Source: Nocardiopsis mwathae
GTDB lineage: Bacteria; Actinomycetota; Actinomycetes; Streptosporangiales; Streptosporangiaceae
Assembly (NCBI RefSeq): GCF_014201195.1
Contig: NZ_JACHDS010000001.1
Span: 2,976,001-3,040,000, forward strand
Direction of reading: 5' to 3'
DNA length: 64,000 nt
A program made the translations under genes and the position numbers. Below the pieces are notes generated by a model. That model was not told the DNA's origin, searched no databases, and worked only from the letters and a program-made list of their open reading frames with translations. Shown here in pieces: positions 42,353 to 51,028 of this stretch. Position 1 is the first letter of the stretch. Each line of letters starts with the position of its first letter.

Positions 42353-43474
42353 TCAGGGCCGCCAGTGCCGGGCGATGTCGCCGGCCAGACGCCGCAGCTC
42401 CTCGGCGGACCTGCTCAGCGCGGCCTCGGTCGACCCCGCCGACTCCACCAGGGAGTAGGTCGCGGTGATCCCCGCGGCAGCGGCCTCCGCCCGGTCCACC
42501 GCCACCACACCGGCGGCCACCACGCACGGCACGGCGTGTGCCGCAGCGGTCAGCGCCACTCCGTGCGGGAGCTTGCCGCGCAGCGACTGCGAGTCGAAGG
42601 ACCCCTCCCCTGTGATCACCAGGTCGGCCGCTGCCACCTGTTCGGCGAGGTCCACGGCGGCCAGGACCCGCGCCACGCCCGACTCGACGGTGCCGCCGAG
42701 CAGCAACAGGCCGTAGCCCAGCCCGCCCGCGGCACCGGCGCCCGGGAGGGCGCGAGGGTCGCACTGCGCCCCGGGCGCGGCGGAGGCGGCGTCGGCGAAC
42801 AGGGCCAGTGCGCGGTCCAGGCGCCGCACCTGGCTGGCGTCGGCGCCCTTCTGCGGGCCGAAGACCGCGCTCGCGCCCTGTGCGCCGAGCAGGGGGTTGT
42901 CGACGTCGGTGGCGGCGACGAGCCGGACCCCGGCGGTGCCGCGGCGGGCGGGGCCGAGGTCGAGGGGGCCGGGCAGGTCGGCGAGGGCCAGACCGCCGGA
43001 GCCCAGGGCCTCATCGGGGGTCGCGCCGAGGGCGGCGAGCATGCCGGCCCCGGCGTCGTTGGTGGCGCTGCCGCCGAGGCCGACGACGACGGTGCGGGCG
43101 CCGCGGCCGATGGCGTGGGCGATGAGTTCGCCGACGCCGCGGCTGGTGGTGCGCCCGGGGTCGCGCCGGTCGGGGTCGACCAGGTGCAGTCCGCAGGCCT
43201 GGGCGCTCTCGATGTAGGCGGTGCCACCGTCACCGTCGAGTAGGTACTCGGCGGTCACCGGTGTACCGAGCGGGCCGGTGACGTCCACCCGGAGGGTCGT
43301 GCCGCCCAGGGCGGTGTGCAGGACCTCGACGAAGCCGGGGCCGCCGTCGGAGAGCGGGAGGAGCTCGGTCGCGGCGTCGGGGTCGACGTCGTGCCAGCCG
43401 TCGGCGACGGCCTGGGCGGCCTCGGTCGCTGTGAGGGTACCGGCGAACTTGTCTGGGGCTATGACGATGCGCAC
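42353..43474 (-). CDS. glxK: Glycerate kinase (GlxK type)
   Basis: A 373-residue kinase of the GckA/GlxK class that phosphorylates glycerate. Family markers are VIAPDKFAGTLTATEAAQAVADG at the start, LSDGGPGFVEVL, the GLGGSATNDAGAGMLAALG substrate loop and GEGSFDSQSLRGKLPHGVA near the end. The start is GTG 43474; the frame continues upstream but that part is non-conserved. It is followed by about 250 bp without a gene before erpA on the same strand. Confidence 0.92.
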   Translation of the reverse strand: MRIVIAPDKFAGTLTATEAAQAVADGWHDVDPDAATELLPLSDGGPGFVEVLHTALGGTTLRVDVTGPLGTPVTAEYLLDGDGGTAYIESAQACGLHLVDPDRRDPGRTTSRGVGELIAHAIGRGARTVVVGLGGSATNDAGAGMLAALGATPDEALGSGGLALADLPGPLDLGPARRGTAGVRLVAATDVDNPLLGAQGASAVFGPQKGADASQVRRLDRALALFADAASAAPGAQCDPRALPGAGAAGGLGYGLLLLGGTVESGVARVLAAVDLAEQVAAADLVITGEGSFDSQSLRGKLPHGVALTAAAHAVPCVVAAGVVAVDRAEAAAAGITATYSLVESAGSTEAALSRSAEELRRLAGDIARHWRP

Positions 43475-43595
43475 CGGACCAGTGTGCCCGGCGCCACCCG
43501 TTCGGGACCAGACCCGAGAACAGATTTTATCCACTTTGCGATAAACATATTCCGGAATCCGGAATCCCGCCGTGGTGTCGCCGGCACCGCCGGGG

Positions 43596-44174
43596 TCACA
43601 GACCCGGCGCCCCATAGACCGGGAACCAGCGCGACTTGTCCTTCTCCACCGCGATGTCGTTCCCGACGGCGGCCTCGATCTGCAGCTCCAGCGCGTTGTC
43701 CCGGCTCTGCCCGCCGGTCGGCGCGAACGGATAGAAGGTGCCGCGCTTGTACAGGTACACCAGTGCGACCGTGCGACCGCGGTCGTCGGCGAAGGTCACC
43801 AGTGAGCACAGCAGCGACGGCCCGAACCCGGCGTTCTCCAGTGATGAGTTGACCGCGTGGATGTCGGTGACCAGCCCGCCGATGTCGCCTGACGCACCCG
43901 TGTCGACACGCACCACCAGCCAGGTGTAGCCGTAGTCGTCGGCGATCGGCTCCACCGCCGGGCCGCCGTCGGCGTTGAGCAGGTCGGTGACGTCGCGCTC
44001 CAGGTCGGCGAACGCCTGGCCCTCGGCCGCTCGGAACGCCACCGAGCCGCTGCCGGTGGGTCGGAACCCTGCTGCGGCCTGCAGGGTGACGGCCGCCGAC
44101 GGCAGACCGAAGAGCTGGTCGAGGTCGGGTTGGACCGGCTTGGATCGGCCCAGTAGGGCCCTTAGGAAGCTCAC
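43596..44174 (-). CDS. pspAB: PspA-associated protein PspAB
   Basis: A 192-residue soluble protein matching the actinobacterial PspAB family (MSFLRALLGRSKPVQPDLDQLFGLPSAAVTL; later YLYKRGTFYPFAPTGGQSRDN). Its function is unknown, but it occurs with HtpX, PspAA and PspA in a membrane-stress module, as here. The start is GTG 44174, with GAGGGA upstream. It ends the htpX-pspAB pair, 99 bp after htpX. Confidence 0.85.
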   Translation of the reverse strand: MSFLRALLGRSKPVQPDLDQLFGLPSAAVTLQAAAGFRPTGSGSVAFRAAEGQAFADLERDVTDLLNADGGPAVEPIADDYGYTWLVVRVDTGASGDIGGLVTDIHAVNSSLENAGFGPSLLCSLVTFADDRGRTVALVYLYKRGTFYPFAPTGGQSRDNALELQIEAAVGNDIAVEKDKSRWFPVYGAPGL

Positions 44175-44273
44175 GGCGGCGATCCCTCACTCATCGGTGT
44201 CGCATCGGTGTCACACGGTCGCGGTCGGGTGGCCCGCTGTCGTCCCCGCCACCGGGGCGGCGGTGCGAGCAGC

Positions 44274-45194
44274 CTACGCGCCCCGCCCCAGCTGCCGCGA
44301 GATGTCGGCGAGCTGCTCCAGGCGCCGCTCCACCGGCGGGTGTGTGGCGACCAGCTGGCTCATGCTGAACCCGCTCTTGGAGAAGGCGGGGGTGAAGAAG
44401 AAGGCGTTGAACGGCTCGACCTGGCGCAGGTCCCGGCTGGGGATGCGGGCCATGTCCCCGGTGATCTTGGTGAGCGCACTGCCCAGCGCCGAGGGGCGGC
44501 CGGTCAGGTAGGCGGCCGCGCGGTCCGCCGACAGCTCCCGGTAGCGCGACAGCACCCGCGTCAGCAGGAAGCTCAGCGCCCACACCACCGCGCTGATCAC
44601 CACCACGCCCAGGGCGATCACCGCCGGGGCCGGGCCGTTGTTGTTCCCGCGTCCGCCGCCGCCGAACGCGGCGAAGCGCAGCCCCATCTGGGTGAGGAAC
44701 CCGGCGACGATGCCGAGGAACCCCGCGATGGTCATGACCATGACGTCGCGGTGCGCGACGTGGGAGAGCTCGTGGGCCAGCACCGCCTCCAGCTCCACCG
44801 GCTCCAGGCGGCGCAGGATCCCCGTCGTGACGCACACGACCGCGTTCTTCTCGTTGTGCCCGGTCGCGAAAGCGTTGGGCACGTCGGTGTCGGCGATGGC
44901 GACCTTGGGCTTGGGCATGTCGGCCATGGCACAGAGCCGGTCGACCACGGCGTGCAGCTCGGGTGCCTGCTGCGGGGTCACCTCACGCGCGCCCATGGAG
45001 TACACGGCGATCTTGTCCGAGGTGAAGTACTGGACCGCCGCGAAGCCGCCGATGATCACGACCACCAGGAGCCAGGGGACACCGATGAGGATGAGCAGGA
45101 TGACGAAGGCCACGTACACGATGCCCAGCAGGGACATCGTCAGGACCATGCGGGTCGTCAGTCCGCGGTCGGGGATGAATTTGGAGCCTGCCAC
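44274..45194 (-). CDS. htpX: HtpX-type M48 membrane metalloprotease
   Basis: A 306-residue membrane protease. Two N-terminal helices (about 15-55) precede the zinc motif LAHELSHVAHRDV (HExxH), and two more helices follow near residues 155-205. HtpX removes damaged membrane proteins under envelope stress. The start is GTG 45194 with GAAAGG upstream. It lies in a module with pspA, pspAA and pspAB, all on the minus strand, separated from pspAA by a strong terminator, so it probably has its own promoter. Confidence 0.92.
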   Translation of the reverse strand: MAGSKFIPDRGLTTRMVLTMSLLGIVYVAFVILLILIGVPWLLVVVIIGGFAAVQYFTSDKIAVYSMGAREVTPQQAPELHAVVDRLCAMADMPKPKVAIADTDVPNAFATGHNEKNAVVCVTTGILRRLEPVELEAVLAHELSHVAHRDVMVMTIAGFLGIVAGFLTQMGLRFAAFGGGGRGNNNGPAPAVIALGVVVISAVVWALSFLLTRVLSRYRELSADRAAAYLTGRPSALGSALTKITGDMARIPSRDLRQVEPFNAFFFTPAFSKSGFSMSQLVATHPPVERRLEQLADISRQLGRGA

Positions 45195-45331
45195 GGGGTC
45201 GCGCCTTTCGCCGGGTCGTCCTCACACAGGGCACACGTGCAACCGGGGGATGTCTCGCAGTCTAATCCGGACGGGTTGGAATTCCTTGGGAGGAACGTGT
45301 GAGTCCGGTGGCACGGGAGGTGGGTCGAGCG

Positions 45332-45371
45332 CGGCGGCCGCCGCTTCCCCGCGGGGAAGCGGCGGCCGCCG
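45332..45371. terminator. Terminator of pspA-pspAA
   Basis: Perfect 19-bp arms (45332-45350 and 45353-45371) with a 2-nt loop, 45 bp after the pspAA stop on the minus strand. Confidence 0.8.
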
Positions 45372-45415
45372 TCACGACGAGAGCCGGGGATGGCCCGAAG
45401 CCCACCGAAGGGGGC

Positions 45416-45700
45416 TCAGCGCACGTCGGGGATGAGCCCCTCGTCGCCGAGCATGGCACGCACCTCGTCCATGGTGGCGTCGGCGTGCGGCAGGATGAAC
45501 TGCGAGGGCTCCAGGGAGTCGGGGGGCAGCGGCTTGCTGTCCTTGCGCACCCGGTCGAGCAGGTCGTGCAGAGCCCGCCGGAAGGTCGCCTCGTCGTTCT
45601 TCTCGATCGCGTCCTCGATCTTGCCGTCGAAGTCGTTCAGCAACTCCAGGTCGGCATCGGTGAGGTCGAGCTGCCCCTCACCCATGATGCGGACGATCAT
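45416..45700 (-). CDS. pspAA: PspA-associated protein PspAA
   Basis: A 94-residue acidic protein of the actinobacterial PspAA family (MIVRIMGEGQLDLTDADLELLNDFD, then ATMDEVRAMLGDEGLIPD). It presumably partners PspA. Its ATG overlaps the stop of pspA by 4 bp, so the two are translationally coupled. Confidence 0.85.
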   Translation of the reverse strand: MIVRIMGEGQLDLTDADLELLNDFDGKIEDAIEKNDEATFRRALHDLLDRVRKDSKPLPPDSLEPSQFILPHADATMDEVRAMLGDEGLIPDVR

Positions 45701-46470
45701 GCACCCTCCCCCTGGCCCTGGCGGGTGGAGTTGCCGCCCTCGATCTGCTGCGGGGCGGACGAGCCGCCGCCCGGCTCCAGCTCGCGCTTCATCTTCTCCA
45801 GCTCCGCCTCGACACCGGTGGTGCTGGCCATGCGGTCGAGCTCGGCCTGGATGTCGTCCTTGGCCGTGCCCGTGACGTCGTCGAGGGCACCGGAGGCGAG
45901 GAGTTCGTCGACGGCGCCGGCGCGGGCCTGCATCTCCGACGTCTTGTCCTCGGCGCGCTGCACCGCCATGCCGACATCGCCCATCTCCTCGGAGATGCCG
46001 GAGAACGCCTCGCTGATCTGGGTCTGCGCCTGGGCCGCGGTGTAGGTGGCCTTGATGGTCTCCTTCTTGGTCCGGAAGGCGTCCACTTTGGCCTGCAGGC
46101 GCTGCGCGGCGAGCGTGAGCTTCTGCTCCTCCTGCTGCAGCGACTCGTGCTGCTGCTTGAGGCCGTCGATCTGGGAGGCAAGACCGGAGCGGCGGGTGAG
46201 GGCCTCCCGCGCCAGGTCCTCGCGCCCCTGCTGGAGGGCCGCGCGGCCCTGGTTCTCCAGTTTGCCGGACTGCTGCTCAAGCTGCTGGATCTGCAGTTCG
46301 ACCCGCTTGCGGGAGGTAGCTACATCGGCCACTCCGCGCCGGACCTTCTGCAGGAGTTCCAGCTGCTTCTGATACGAGTAGTCGAGGGTTTCACGTGGGT
46401 CCTCGACGGCGTCCAGGGCCTTGTTGGCCTTGGACTTGAAAACCATGGAAAGTCGCTGAAACACGCTCAT
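45697..46470 (-). CDS. pspA: PspA/IM30 (ESCRT-III-like) envelope stress protein
   Basis: A 257-residue, almost fully helical protein. The N-terminal amphipathic helix (MSVFQRLSMVFKSKANKALD) binds damaged membranes, and the core DPRETLDYSYQKQLELLQKVRRG is the family signature. A Gly/Ser/Gln tail closes it. PspA assembles rods on membranes to limit proton leak. ATG 46470 is chosen because homologues start with this helix. It is divergent from the DUF3043 gene and coupled to pspAA. Confidence 0.93.
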   Translation of the reverse strand: MSVFQRLSMVFKSKANKALDAVEDPRETLDYSYQKQLELLQKVRRGVADVATSRKRVELQIQQLEQQSGKLENQGRAALQQGREDLAREALTRRSGLASQIDGLKQQHESLQQEEQKLTLAAQRLQAKVDAFRTKKETIKATYTAAQAQTQISEAFSGISEEMGDVGMAVQRAEDKTSEMQARAGAVDELLASGALDDVTGTAKDDIQAELDRMASTTGVEAELEKMKRELEPGGGSSAPQQIEGGNSTRQGQGEGA

Positions 46471-46575
46471 CGGCGTGGCCGTCCCCTTCTCGGTCCGTAC
46501 ATCGGCTGTTCCCGGCGGGCGCTGCATCCAACCCTACGCGGTATCGCGTGCGGTCGCCATGAAGCCCGGACCGGC

Positions 46576-46581
46576 TACCCT
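46576..46581 (+). promoter_or_regulatory. -10 box of the DUF3043 gene
   Basis: TACCCT, exactly 7 nt before GTG 46589, fits a leaderless transcript; a GAGGGAT in the spacer is too close to act as a normal ribosome binding site. Confidence 0.5.
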
Positions 46582-46588
46582 GAGGGAT

Positions 46589-47233
46589 GTGTTCCGACGT
46601 CGTTCCGCATCTTCCGCATCCACAGAGCCGTCCGTGACCGGCTCCGCCAGTACTGAGGCTACTGAGGCCCCCCAACCTAAGGGATACACCCCGAAAAAGG
46701 GCGCACCCACCCCTAAGCGCAGGGAGACCGACAAGACCCTGCGCCGCCCGGTGCAGGCTCCGCAGAGCCGCAAGGAGGCCTACCGCCTCTACAAGGAGCG
46801 GCGGGCCCGCCAGACCCAACCCGCCCCGGTGCGCTCCGGCGTTCCCCAGGGCGAGGAGCGCTACTACCGCCCCCAGGACTACGGCAAGGTGCGGGCCTAC
46901 GCCCGCGACTTCGTCGACTCCCGGCGCAGCGTCAGCGAGTTCTTCCTGTATTTCTCGCTGCTGATCATCGTGCTGCTGTTCCTTCCGCTCCGCGAGATCC
47001 AGATCGCCGTCACCTACATCATCTGGCCGGTGATGATGGTCAGCCTCGTGGCCGAGGGCATCTACGTCAGCAACCGGATCAAGAAGAACGTCGCCGATCT
47101 CTTCCCGAACGAGACGGAGGGCGTGCGCGGCGTCGGCTGGTACGCGGCCATGCGCCAGCTGCAGATCCGCCGCCTGCGCCTGCCCAAGCCTCGGGTGAAG
47201 GTGGGCGAGGCCATCAAGGCGGGCCGCGCCTGA
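46589..47233 (+). CDS. DUF3043 membrane protein
   Basis: A 214-residue protein with an N-terminal Lys/Pro/Thr-rich cytoplasmic tail (1-75), a conserved core (AYRLYKERRARQTQP; YYRPQDYGKVRAYARDFVDSRRSVSE) and two membrane helices (about 125-145 and 148-168), followed by an Arg/Leu-rich tail. The DUF3043 family is restricted to actinobacteria and has no known function; its place next to pspA is conserved in relatives as I recall. The start is GTG 46589, giving the usual VFRRRS beginning. Confidence 0.85.
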   Translation: MFRRRSASSASTEPSVTGSASTEATEAPQPKGYTPKKGAPTPKRRETDKTLRRPVQAPQSRKEAYRLYKERRARQTQPAPVRSGVPQGEERYYRPQDYGKVRAYARDFVDSRRSVSEFFLYFSLLIIVLLFLPLREIQIAVTYIIWPVMMVSLVAEGIYVSNRIKKNVADLFPNETEGVRGVGWYAAMRQLQIRRLRLPKPRVKVGEAIKAGRA

Positions 47234-47302
47234 GGGTGCGTGCCCACCCCGCCCCCGACGATGTGCGGCCGCCGATAGGAGACAGCGCCCGGTCCCCGGG
47301 AC

Positions 47303-47308
47303 TAGGGT
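47303..47308 (+). promoter_or_regulatory. -10 box of the aldo/keto reductase gene
   Basis: TAGGGT, 7 nt before ATG 47316 with no ribosome binding site, fits a leaderless transcript. Confidence 0.55.
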
Positions 47309-47315
47309 GCCGGGC

Positions 47316-48326
47316 ATGGAATTCCGTCATCTTGGCAGCAGCGGCCTCGTCGTCAGCGAGATCTCCTACGGCAACTGGATCACGCACGGCTCCCAGGTGG
47401 AGGAGGACGCCGCCGTCGGGTGTGTGCGCGCCGCGCTCGACGAGGGCATCACGACCTTCGACACCGCCGACGTCTACGCACAGGGCCGCGCCGAGGAGGT
47501 CCTGGGCCGCGCCTTGAAGGGCGAACGGCGCGACGGCCTGGAGATCTTCTCCAAGGTGTTCTGGCCGATGGGACCGGGCAGGAACGACCGTGGCCTGTCC
47601 CGCAAGCACATCGTGCGGGCGGCCGAGGACTCCCTGCGCCGGTTGGGCACCGACTACCTCGACCTCTACCAGGCGCACCGGTTCGACTACGCGACACCGC
47701 TGGAGGAGACCCTCCGCGCCTTCGACGACCTGGTCCGCCAGGGCAAGGTCTGCTACATCGGCGTCTCGGAGTGGCGCGCCGAGGAGATCGAGCGGGCACT
47801 GAAGCTCGCCGACGAGATGGGGCTCGACCGGATCGTGTCCAACCAGCCGCAGTACAACATGCTGTGGCGGGTGATCGAGGCCGAGGTCGTCCCGGCGTGC
47901 GAGCGCGGGGGCGTCGGCCAGATCGTCTGGTCGCCGATCGCCCAGGGCCTGCTCACCGGCAAGTACCGGCCCGGCCAGGCCCCTCCGGCCGGCTCGCGGG
48001 CCACCGATGAGAAGGGCGGCGGCGCGGACTTCATGGCCTCCCGCGGGCTGGAGGACCAGGAGCTCCTGGGCCGGATCCAGTCGCTGCGTCCACTGGCCGA
48101 GGAGGCCGGCCTGAGCCTGGCCCAGCTCGCGGTCGCGTGGGTGCTGCAGAACCCCAACGTGTCCTCGGCCATCATCGGCGCCTCCCGGCCGCAGCAGGTC
48201 AAGGAGAACACCTCGGCCGCGGGCGTCCGCCTCGACGCCGACCTGATGCGCCGCATCGACGACATCCTCGGCGACCGCATCGAGCGCGACCCGTCCCACA
48301 CGGTCAGCCCGCCTCAGCGCCCTTAG
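47316..48326 (+). CDS. Aldo/keto reductase, voltage-gated K-channel beta-subunit type
   Basis: A 336-residue NADPH-dependent oxidoreductase. The TIM-barrel family pattern includes TTFDTADVYAQGRAEEVLG with the catalytic Asp and Tyr, EIFSKVFWPMG with the catalytic Lys, and DLYQAHRFD with the active-site His region. The cofactor-binding end is AIIGASRPQQVKEN. Sequence style matches the KvBeta-like YghZ group; substrates are small aldehydes. ATG 47316 follows a TAGGGT box; an in-frame GTG at 47307 is unlikely because it lies inside the spacer. Confidence 0.9.
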   Translation: MEFRHLGSSGLVVSEISYGNWITHGSQVEEDAAVGCVRAALDEGITTFDTADVYAQGRAEEVLGRALKGERRDGLEIFSKVFWPMGPGRNDRGLSRKHIVRAAEDSLRRLGTDYLDLYQAHRFDYATPLEETLRAFDDLVRQGKVCYIGVSEWRAEEIERALKLADEMGLDRIVSNQPQYNMLWRVIEAEVVPACERGGVGQIVWSPIAQGLLTGKYRPGQAPPAGSRATDEKGGGADFMASRGLEDQELLGRIQSLRPLAEEAGLSLAQLAVAWVLQNPNVSSAIIGASRPQQVKENTSAAGVRLDADLMRRIDDILGDRIERDPSHTVSPPQRP

Positions 48327-48350
48327 GGCGTGTCCGGCCGAGCGCCGCCT

Positions 48351-48380
48351 CCGGACCCGAGCCCCGCGGCTCGGGTCCGG
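48351..48380 (+). terminator. Terminator of the aldo/keto reductase gene
   Basis: CCGGACCCGAGCC and its complement (48351-48363, 48368-48380) with loop CCGC, 25 bp after the stop. The spacer before it, TAGGGCGTGTCCGG (48324-48337), matches one end of the MITE-like repeats only. Confidence 0.75.
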
Positions 48381-48405
48381 TGGTTCCGGGGCCCGCGGGG
48401 GTGCC

Positions 48406-48612
48406 CTACTCGGGCTCCTCCAGGCTCATGGTGTAGACGGTCCGGTCATCCTCCAGGAGCGTGACCTGTGCGGCTCCGGCCTCGGCCAGGTCCTGCCAGT
48501 TCTCGCCGAGCCAGGTCTCCGCGTCGCCGCGGGAGGTGAACAGCTCGCCGGGCATTTCCTCGTCGTCCAGCGGCTTGCCGTTGCCCGTCTCGTAGCGCCA
48601 GCTCCACGCCAT
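48406..48612 (-). CDS. Conserved small hypothetical protein
   Basis: A 68-residue acidic protein (MAWSWRYETGNGKPLDDEEMPGELF..., later WLGENWQDLAEAGAAQVTLLED). No known domain. Its balanced composition, a clean ATG and good codon use make it a real gene; I recall similar small proteins in actinomycetes but cannot name a function. It is convergent with the aldo/keto reductase gene. Confidence 0.75.
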   Translation of the reverse strand: MAWSWRYETGNGKPLDDEEMPGELFTSRGDAETWLGENWQDLAEAGAAQVTLLEDDRTVYTMSLEEPE

Positions 48613-48693
48613 GGAATCCGCCTCTCTCGCGCCGACGTCGGTCGTGCCGAGCCTAACGGCAGCCGGCCGACGCGATGCGGTTAACTATCGGTC

Positions 48694-49767
48694 GTGCGAA
48701 TCCGACTTTCCGGCACCTCCGGTTCTGCCGGCTGGCCGGCGCCCAACTGCCGTTGCGCCTCGTGCAACCGTGCCGTGGAGAACCGGCGGCAGCCGGTGCG
48801 CATCACCGTCGACGACGCGTTCACCCTCCGCGACCCCGGCGCGGGCACGGCGACACCGCCGCCGCACGGGTACACCGTCGCGGCTACGGCCTACGGGACC
48901 CGCGTCGAAGGGCCCGACGGCGGTCGGCTGCTGTACGCGTCCACCGACGCCCCGGCCGACCCGCCCGGCGGCGGAGATCCCGCCGACCACCAGGTCGACA
49001 CGGCGATCGTCGACGTCGTGGAGTCCCCGCGGACGGTCGGGGCGCTGCGCCGCGCCGGGATCGTCGGCCCGACGACCACGGTGCTCGCGGTCGGCGGCGA
49101 TCACCGCGTCCACTCCCCCGCCGAGTTCGAACGCCGCACGCGGCTGTGGGCGGCGGCCGCCCCCTCCGACGGCCAGGAGCTGCTGTGCCCCACGGCCGCA
49201 TGGCCGCCCACGCGCGTCCGGGGGCCGCACCGGGTCCTCATCACCGGTGGCGCCCGCTCCGGCAAGTCCACCGAGGCCGAGCTGCGCCTGCTCGGCGAGC
49301 CCGAGGTCACCTACCTCGCCAGCGGCCCCGCCCCGGAGGGCGACGAGGCCGACACCGCCTGGGCGCGGCGCGTGGAGCACCACCGGCGGCGGCGCCCGCC
49401 GTGGTGGACCACGGAGGAGACGCTCGACGCCGCCGCCGTCCTGGAGCGGGCGACGGGCGCGGTGCTCTTCGACTGCGTGGGCACCTGGCTGGCCGGGATG
49501 ATGGAGCACTGCGGGATGTGGCGGGACATTCCGCCGCCCGATGCCGACGCAGCCCTGGAGGCGCGCATCGATGAGCTCATCGGCGCATGGCGCCGCTGTC
49601 CGGCCCGCATCGCGGCGGTGACCAACGAGGTGGGCTCGGGTGTCGTCCCGGCCACGGTCAGCGGGGGGCTCTTCCGCGACCGCCTGGGCCTCCTCAACCA
49701 GCGCCTCGCCGCCGAGTCGGAGCAGGTGGTCCTCGTCACCGCGGGCCGCGTCCAGGAGCTGCCGTGA
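48694..49767 (+). CDS. cobU: Adenosylcobinamide kinase / adenosylcobinamide-phosphate guanylyltransferase
   Basis: A 357-residue bifunctional late cobalamin enzyme. Residues about 180-357 are CobU: P-loop ITGGARSGKS, the YLASGPAPEGDEAD segment, the histidine in EHHRRRRPPWW and VTNEVGSGVVP. The N-terminal 170 residues begin like the metallo-beta-lactamase-related domain fused to CobU in other actinomycetes (RIRLSGTSGSAGWPAPNCRCASC) but lack the HxHxDH metal motif and are shorter. It phosphorylates adenosylcobinamide and attaches GMP. The start is GTG 48694; TTAACT lies 7 nt before it. cobS follows. Confidence 0.88.
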   Translation: MRIRLSGTSGSAGWPAPNCRCASCNRAVENRRQPVRITVDDAFTLRDPGAGTATPPPHGYTVAATAYGTRVEGPDGGRLLYASTDAPADPPGGGDPADHQVDTAIVDVVESPRTVGALRRAGIVGPTTTVLAVGGDHRVHSPAEFERRTRLWAAAAPSDGQELLCPTAAWPPTRVRGPHRVLITGGARSGKSTEAELRLLGEPEVTYLASGPAPEGDEADTAWARRVEHHRRRRPPWWTTEETLDAAAVLERATGAVLFDCVGTWLAGMMEHCGMWRDIPPPDADAALEARIDELIGAWRRCPARIAAVTNEVGSGVVPATVSGGLFRDRLGLLNQRLAAESEQVVLVTAGRVQELP

Positions 49768-49825
49768 GGCGGGGTGCGCGGTGGTCCTCCGCGCCCCAGG
49801 GCGCCGCCGCCGGAGCGGGGGAACG

Positions 49826-50632
49826 GTGACCGGACGCCCGCGAGCGGCCGCCGACGCCGCGGCCGGGGCGCGGATGGCGGTGGGAACGCTCACCGTCGTC
49901 CCGGTGCGGGTGGAGCGGGTCGACCGCGTCGTCGCCGGGTGGGCGATGGCGCTGGCCCCGGGCGTCGGGGTGCTGCTGGGGGCGGCCGCGGCGGTGCCGC
50001 TGCTGCTCGCCGACGCGGCGGGGCTCTCCCCTCTGCTGTGCGCGTCTCTGGCCGTGGGGCTGTCGGCGGTGCTCAGCCGGGCGCTGCACCTGGACGGACT
50101 CGCCGACCTGGCCGACGGCCTCGGCAGCGGCAGACCCGCCGACGGCGCGCTCGACGTCATGAAGCGCTCCGACATCGGCCCGTTCGGGGTGATCACGCTG
50201 GTGCTGGTGCTGCTCCTGCAGGTACTGGCGCTGGCGCAGCTCACCGAGGCCGACCCGGCGGCAGGCGCGGCCGGGCTGGTCACGGCATCGGCCACCGGGC
50301 GGCTTGCCGTGGCCTGGGCCTGCACGCCCCGTGTCCCGGCAGCCCGGTCGGAGGGGCTGGGCGCGCTCGTGGCCGGAAGCGTGCCCTGGTGGGCGGCGGC
50401 ACTGGGCACCGTGGTCGTGCCGGCGGTCGCGCTCGCCGGCCTCCCCGCGGGAGGCGTGTTCGCCCTCGGCTGTGCGCTGGCGGTCCCGGTCGGGCTGGCC
50501 GCGGCCGTCGGGCTGCGCCGCCACGCGCTGCGCCGCCTGGGCGGCATCACCGGCGACGTGCTGGGCGCGCTCGTCGAGACCGGGGCCACGGCGGCGCTGC
50601 TCACCGCCGCACTCGCCGTCGCCGCACGCTGA
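49826..50632 (+). CDS. cobS: Adenosylcobinamide-GDP ribazoletransferase
   Basis: A 268-residue membrane enzyme that joins alpha-ribazole to adenosylcobinamide-GDP, the last assembly step of cobalamin. Six or seven hydrophobic helices are visible. Family motifs are LHLDGLADLADGLGSG (about 94-109) and MKRSDIGPFGV (about 118-128). GTG 49826 has GGAGCGGGGGAA upstream. It lies 58 bp after cobU and is probably cotranscribed. cobT is not in this window. Confidence 0.92.
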   Translation: MTGRPRAAADAAAGARMAVGTLTVVPVRVERVDRVVAGWAMALAPGVGVLLGAAAAVPLLLADAAGLSPLLCASLAVGLSAVLSRALHLDGLADLADGLGSGRPADGALDVMKRSDIGPFGVITLVLVLLLQVLALAQLTEADPAAGAAGLVTASATGRLAVAWACTPRVPAARSEGLGALVAGSVPWWAAALGTVVVPAVALAGLPAGGVFALGCALAVPVGLAAAVGLRRHALRRLGGITGDVLGALVETGATAALLTAALAVAAR

Positions 50633-51015
50633 GGGGCGCGCCGGGCCCCGCGCCCTTCGGGGACACCGCCGTCGACGTGGGTGGCGGCCTGTCGCCATCA
50701 TCACATTTCTTCACACGGCCCGGCCGTGGCCGGTGGCACCGGGACGGGCCGGCGGCGGGGCCGGGGCGGTGGCGGGCAGCGGGCGGCACGCGCCGCACCA
50801 CCGGACCGCGTGTCCGACGCACGGTCGCGGCAGCCCCGGTGGCAGGGAGGACGCACAGCGCCGGGAAGCCGCCCGGGCGGCTCCAGAAGCCCGCAGCGCA
50901 AGCCGGATCCGCGGAAAAGAACCGCCGAACTTTCCGATCCGCGCAAGTCCGCGGCCGATTGACCCGTCGTCCCGGCATACCGGGTGCGGCGTGCCCGTCG
51001 GCGCGCCACAAGGAC
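50633..51015. other. Intergenic region between cobS and pepA
   Basis: About 380 bp without a convincing gene or strong hairpin. The right end provides the pepA -10 box. Short direct repeats of ATCCGCG near 50910-50950 may be fortuitous. Confidence 0.45.
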
Positions 51016-51021
51016 TAGCAT
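51016..51021 (+). promoter_or_regulatory. -10 box of pepA
   Basis: TAGCAT, exactly 7 nt before GTG 51029, with no ribosome binding site near the start codon; fits a leaderless transcript. Confidence 0.55.
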
Positions 51022-51028
51022 CGAGTCC

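Noticed and set aside
48613-48693. Cobalamin riboswitch before cobU
   Set aside because: The gap is only 81 bp and contains no B12-box-like sequence.
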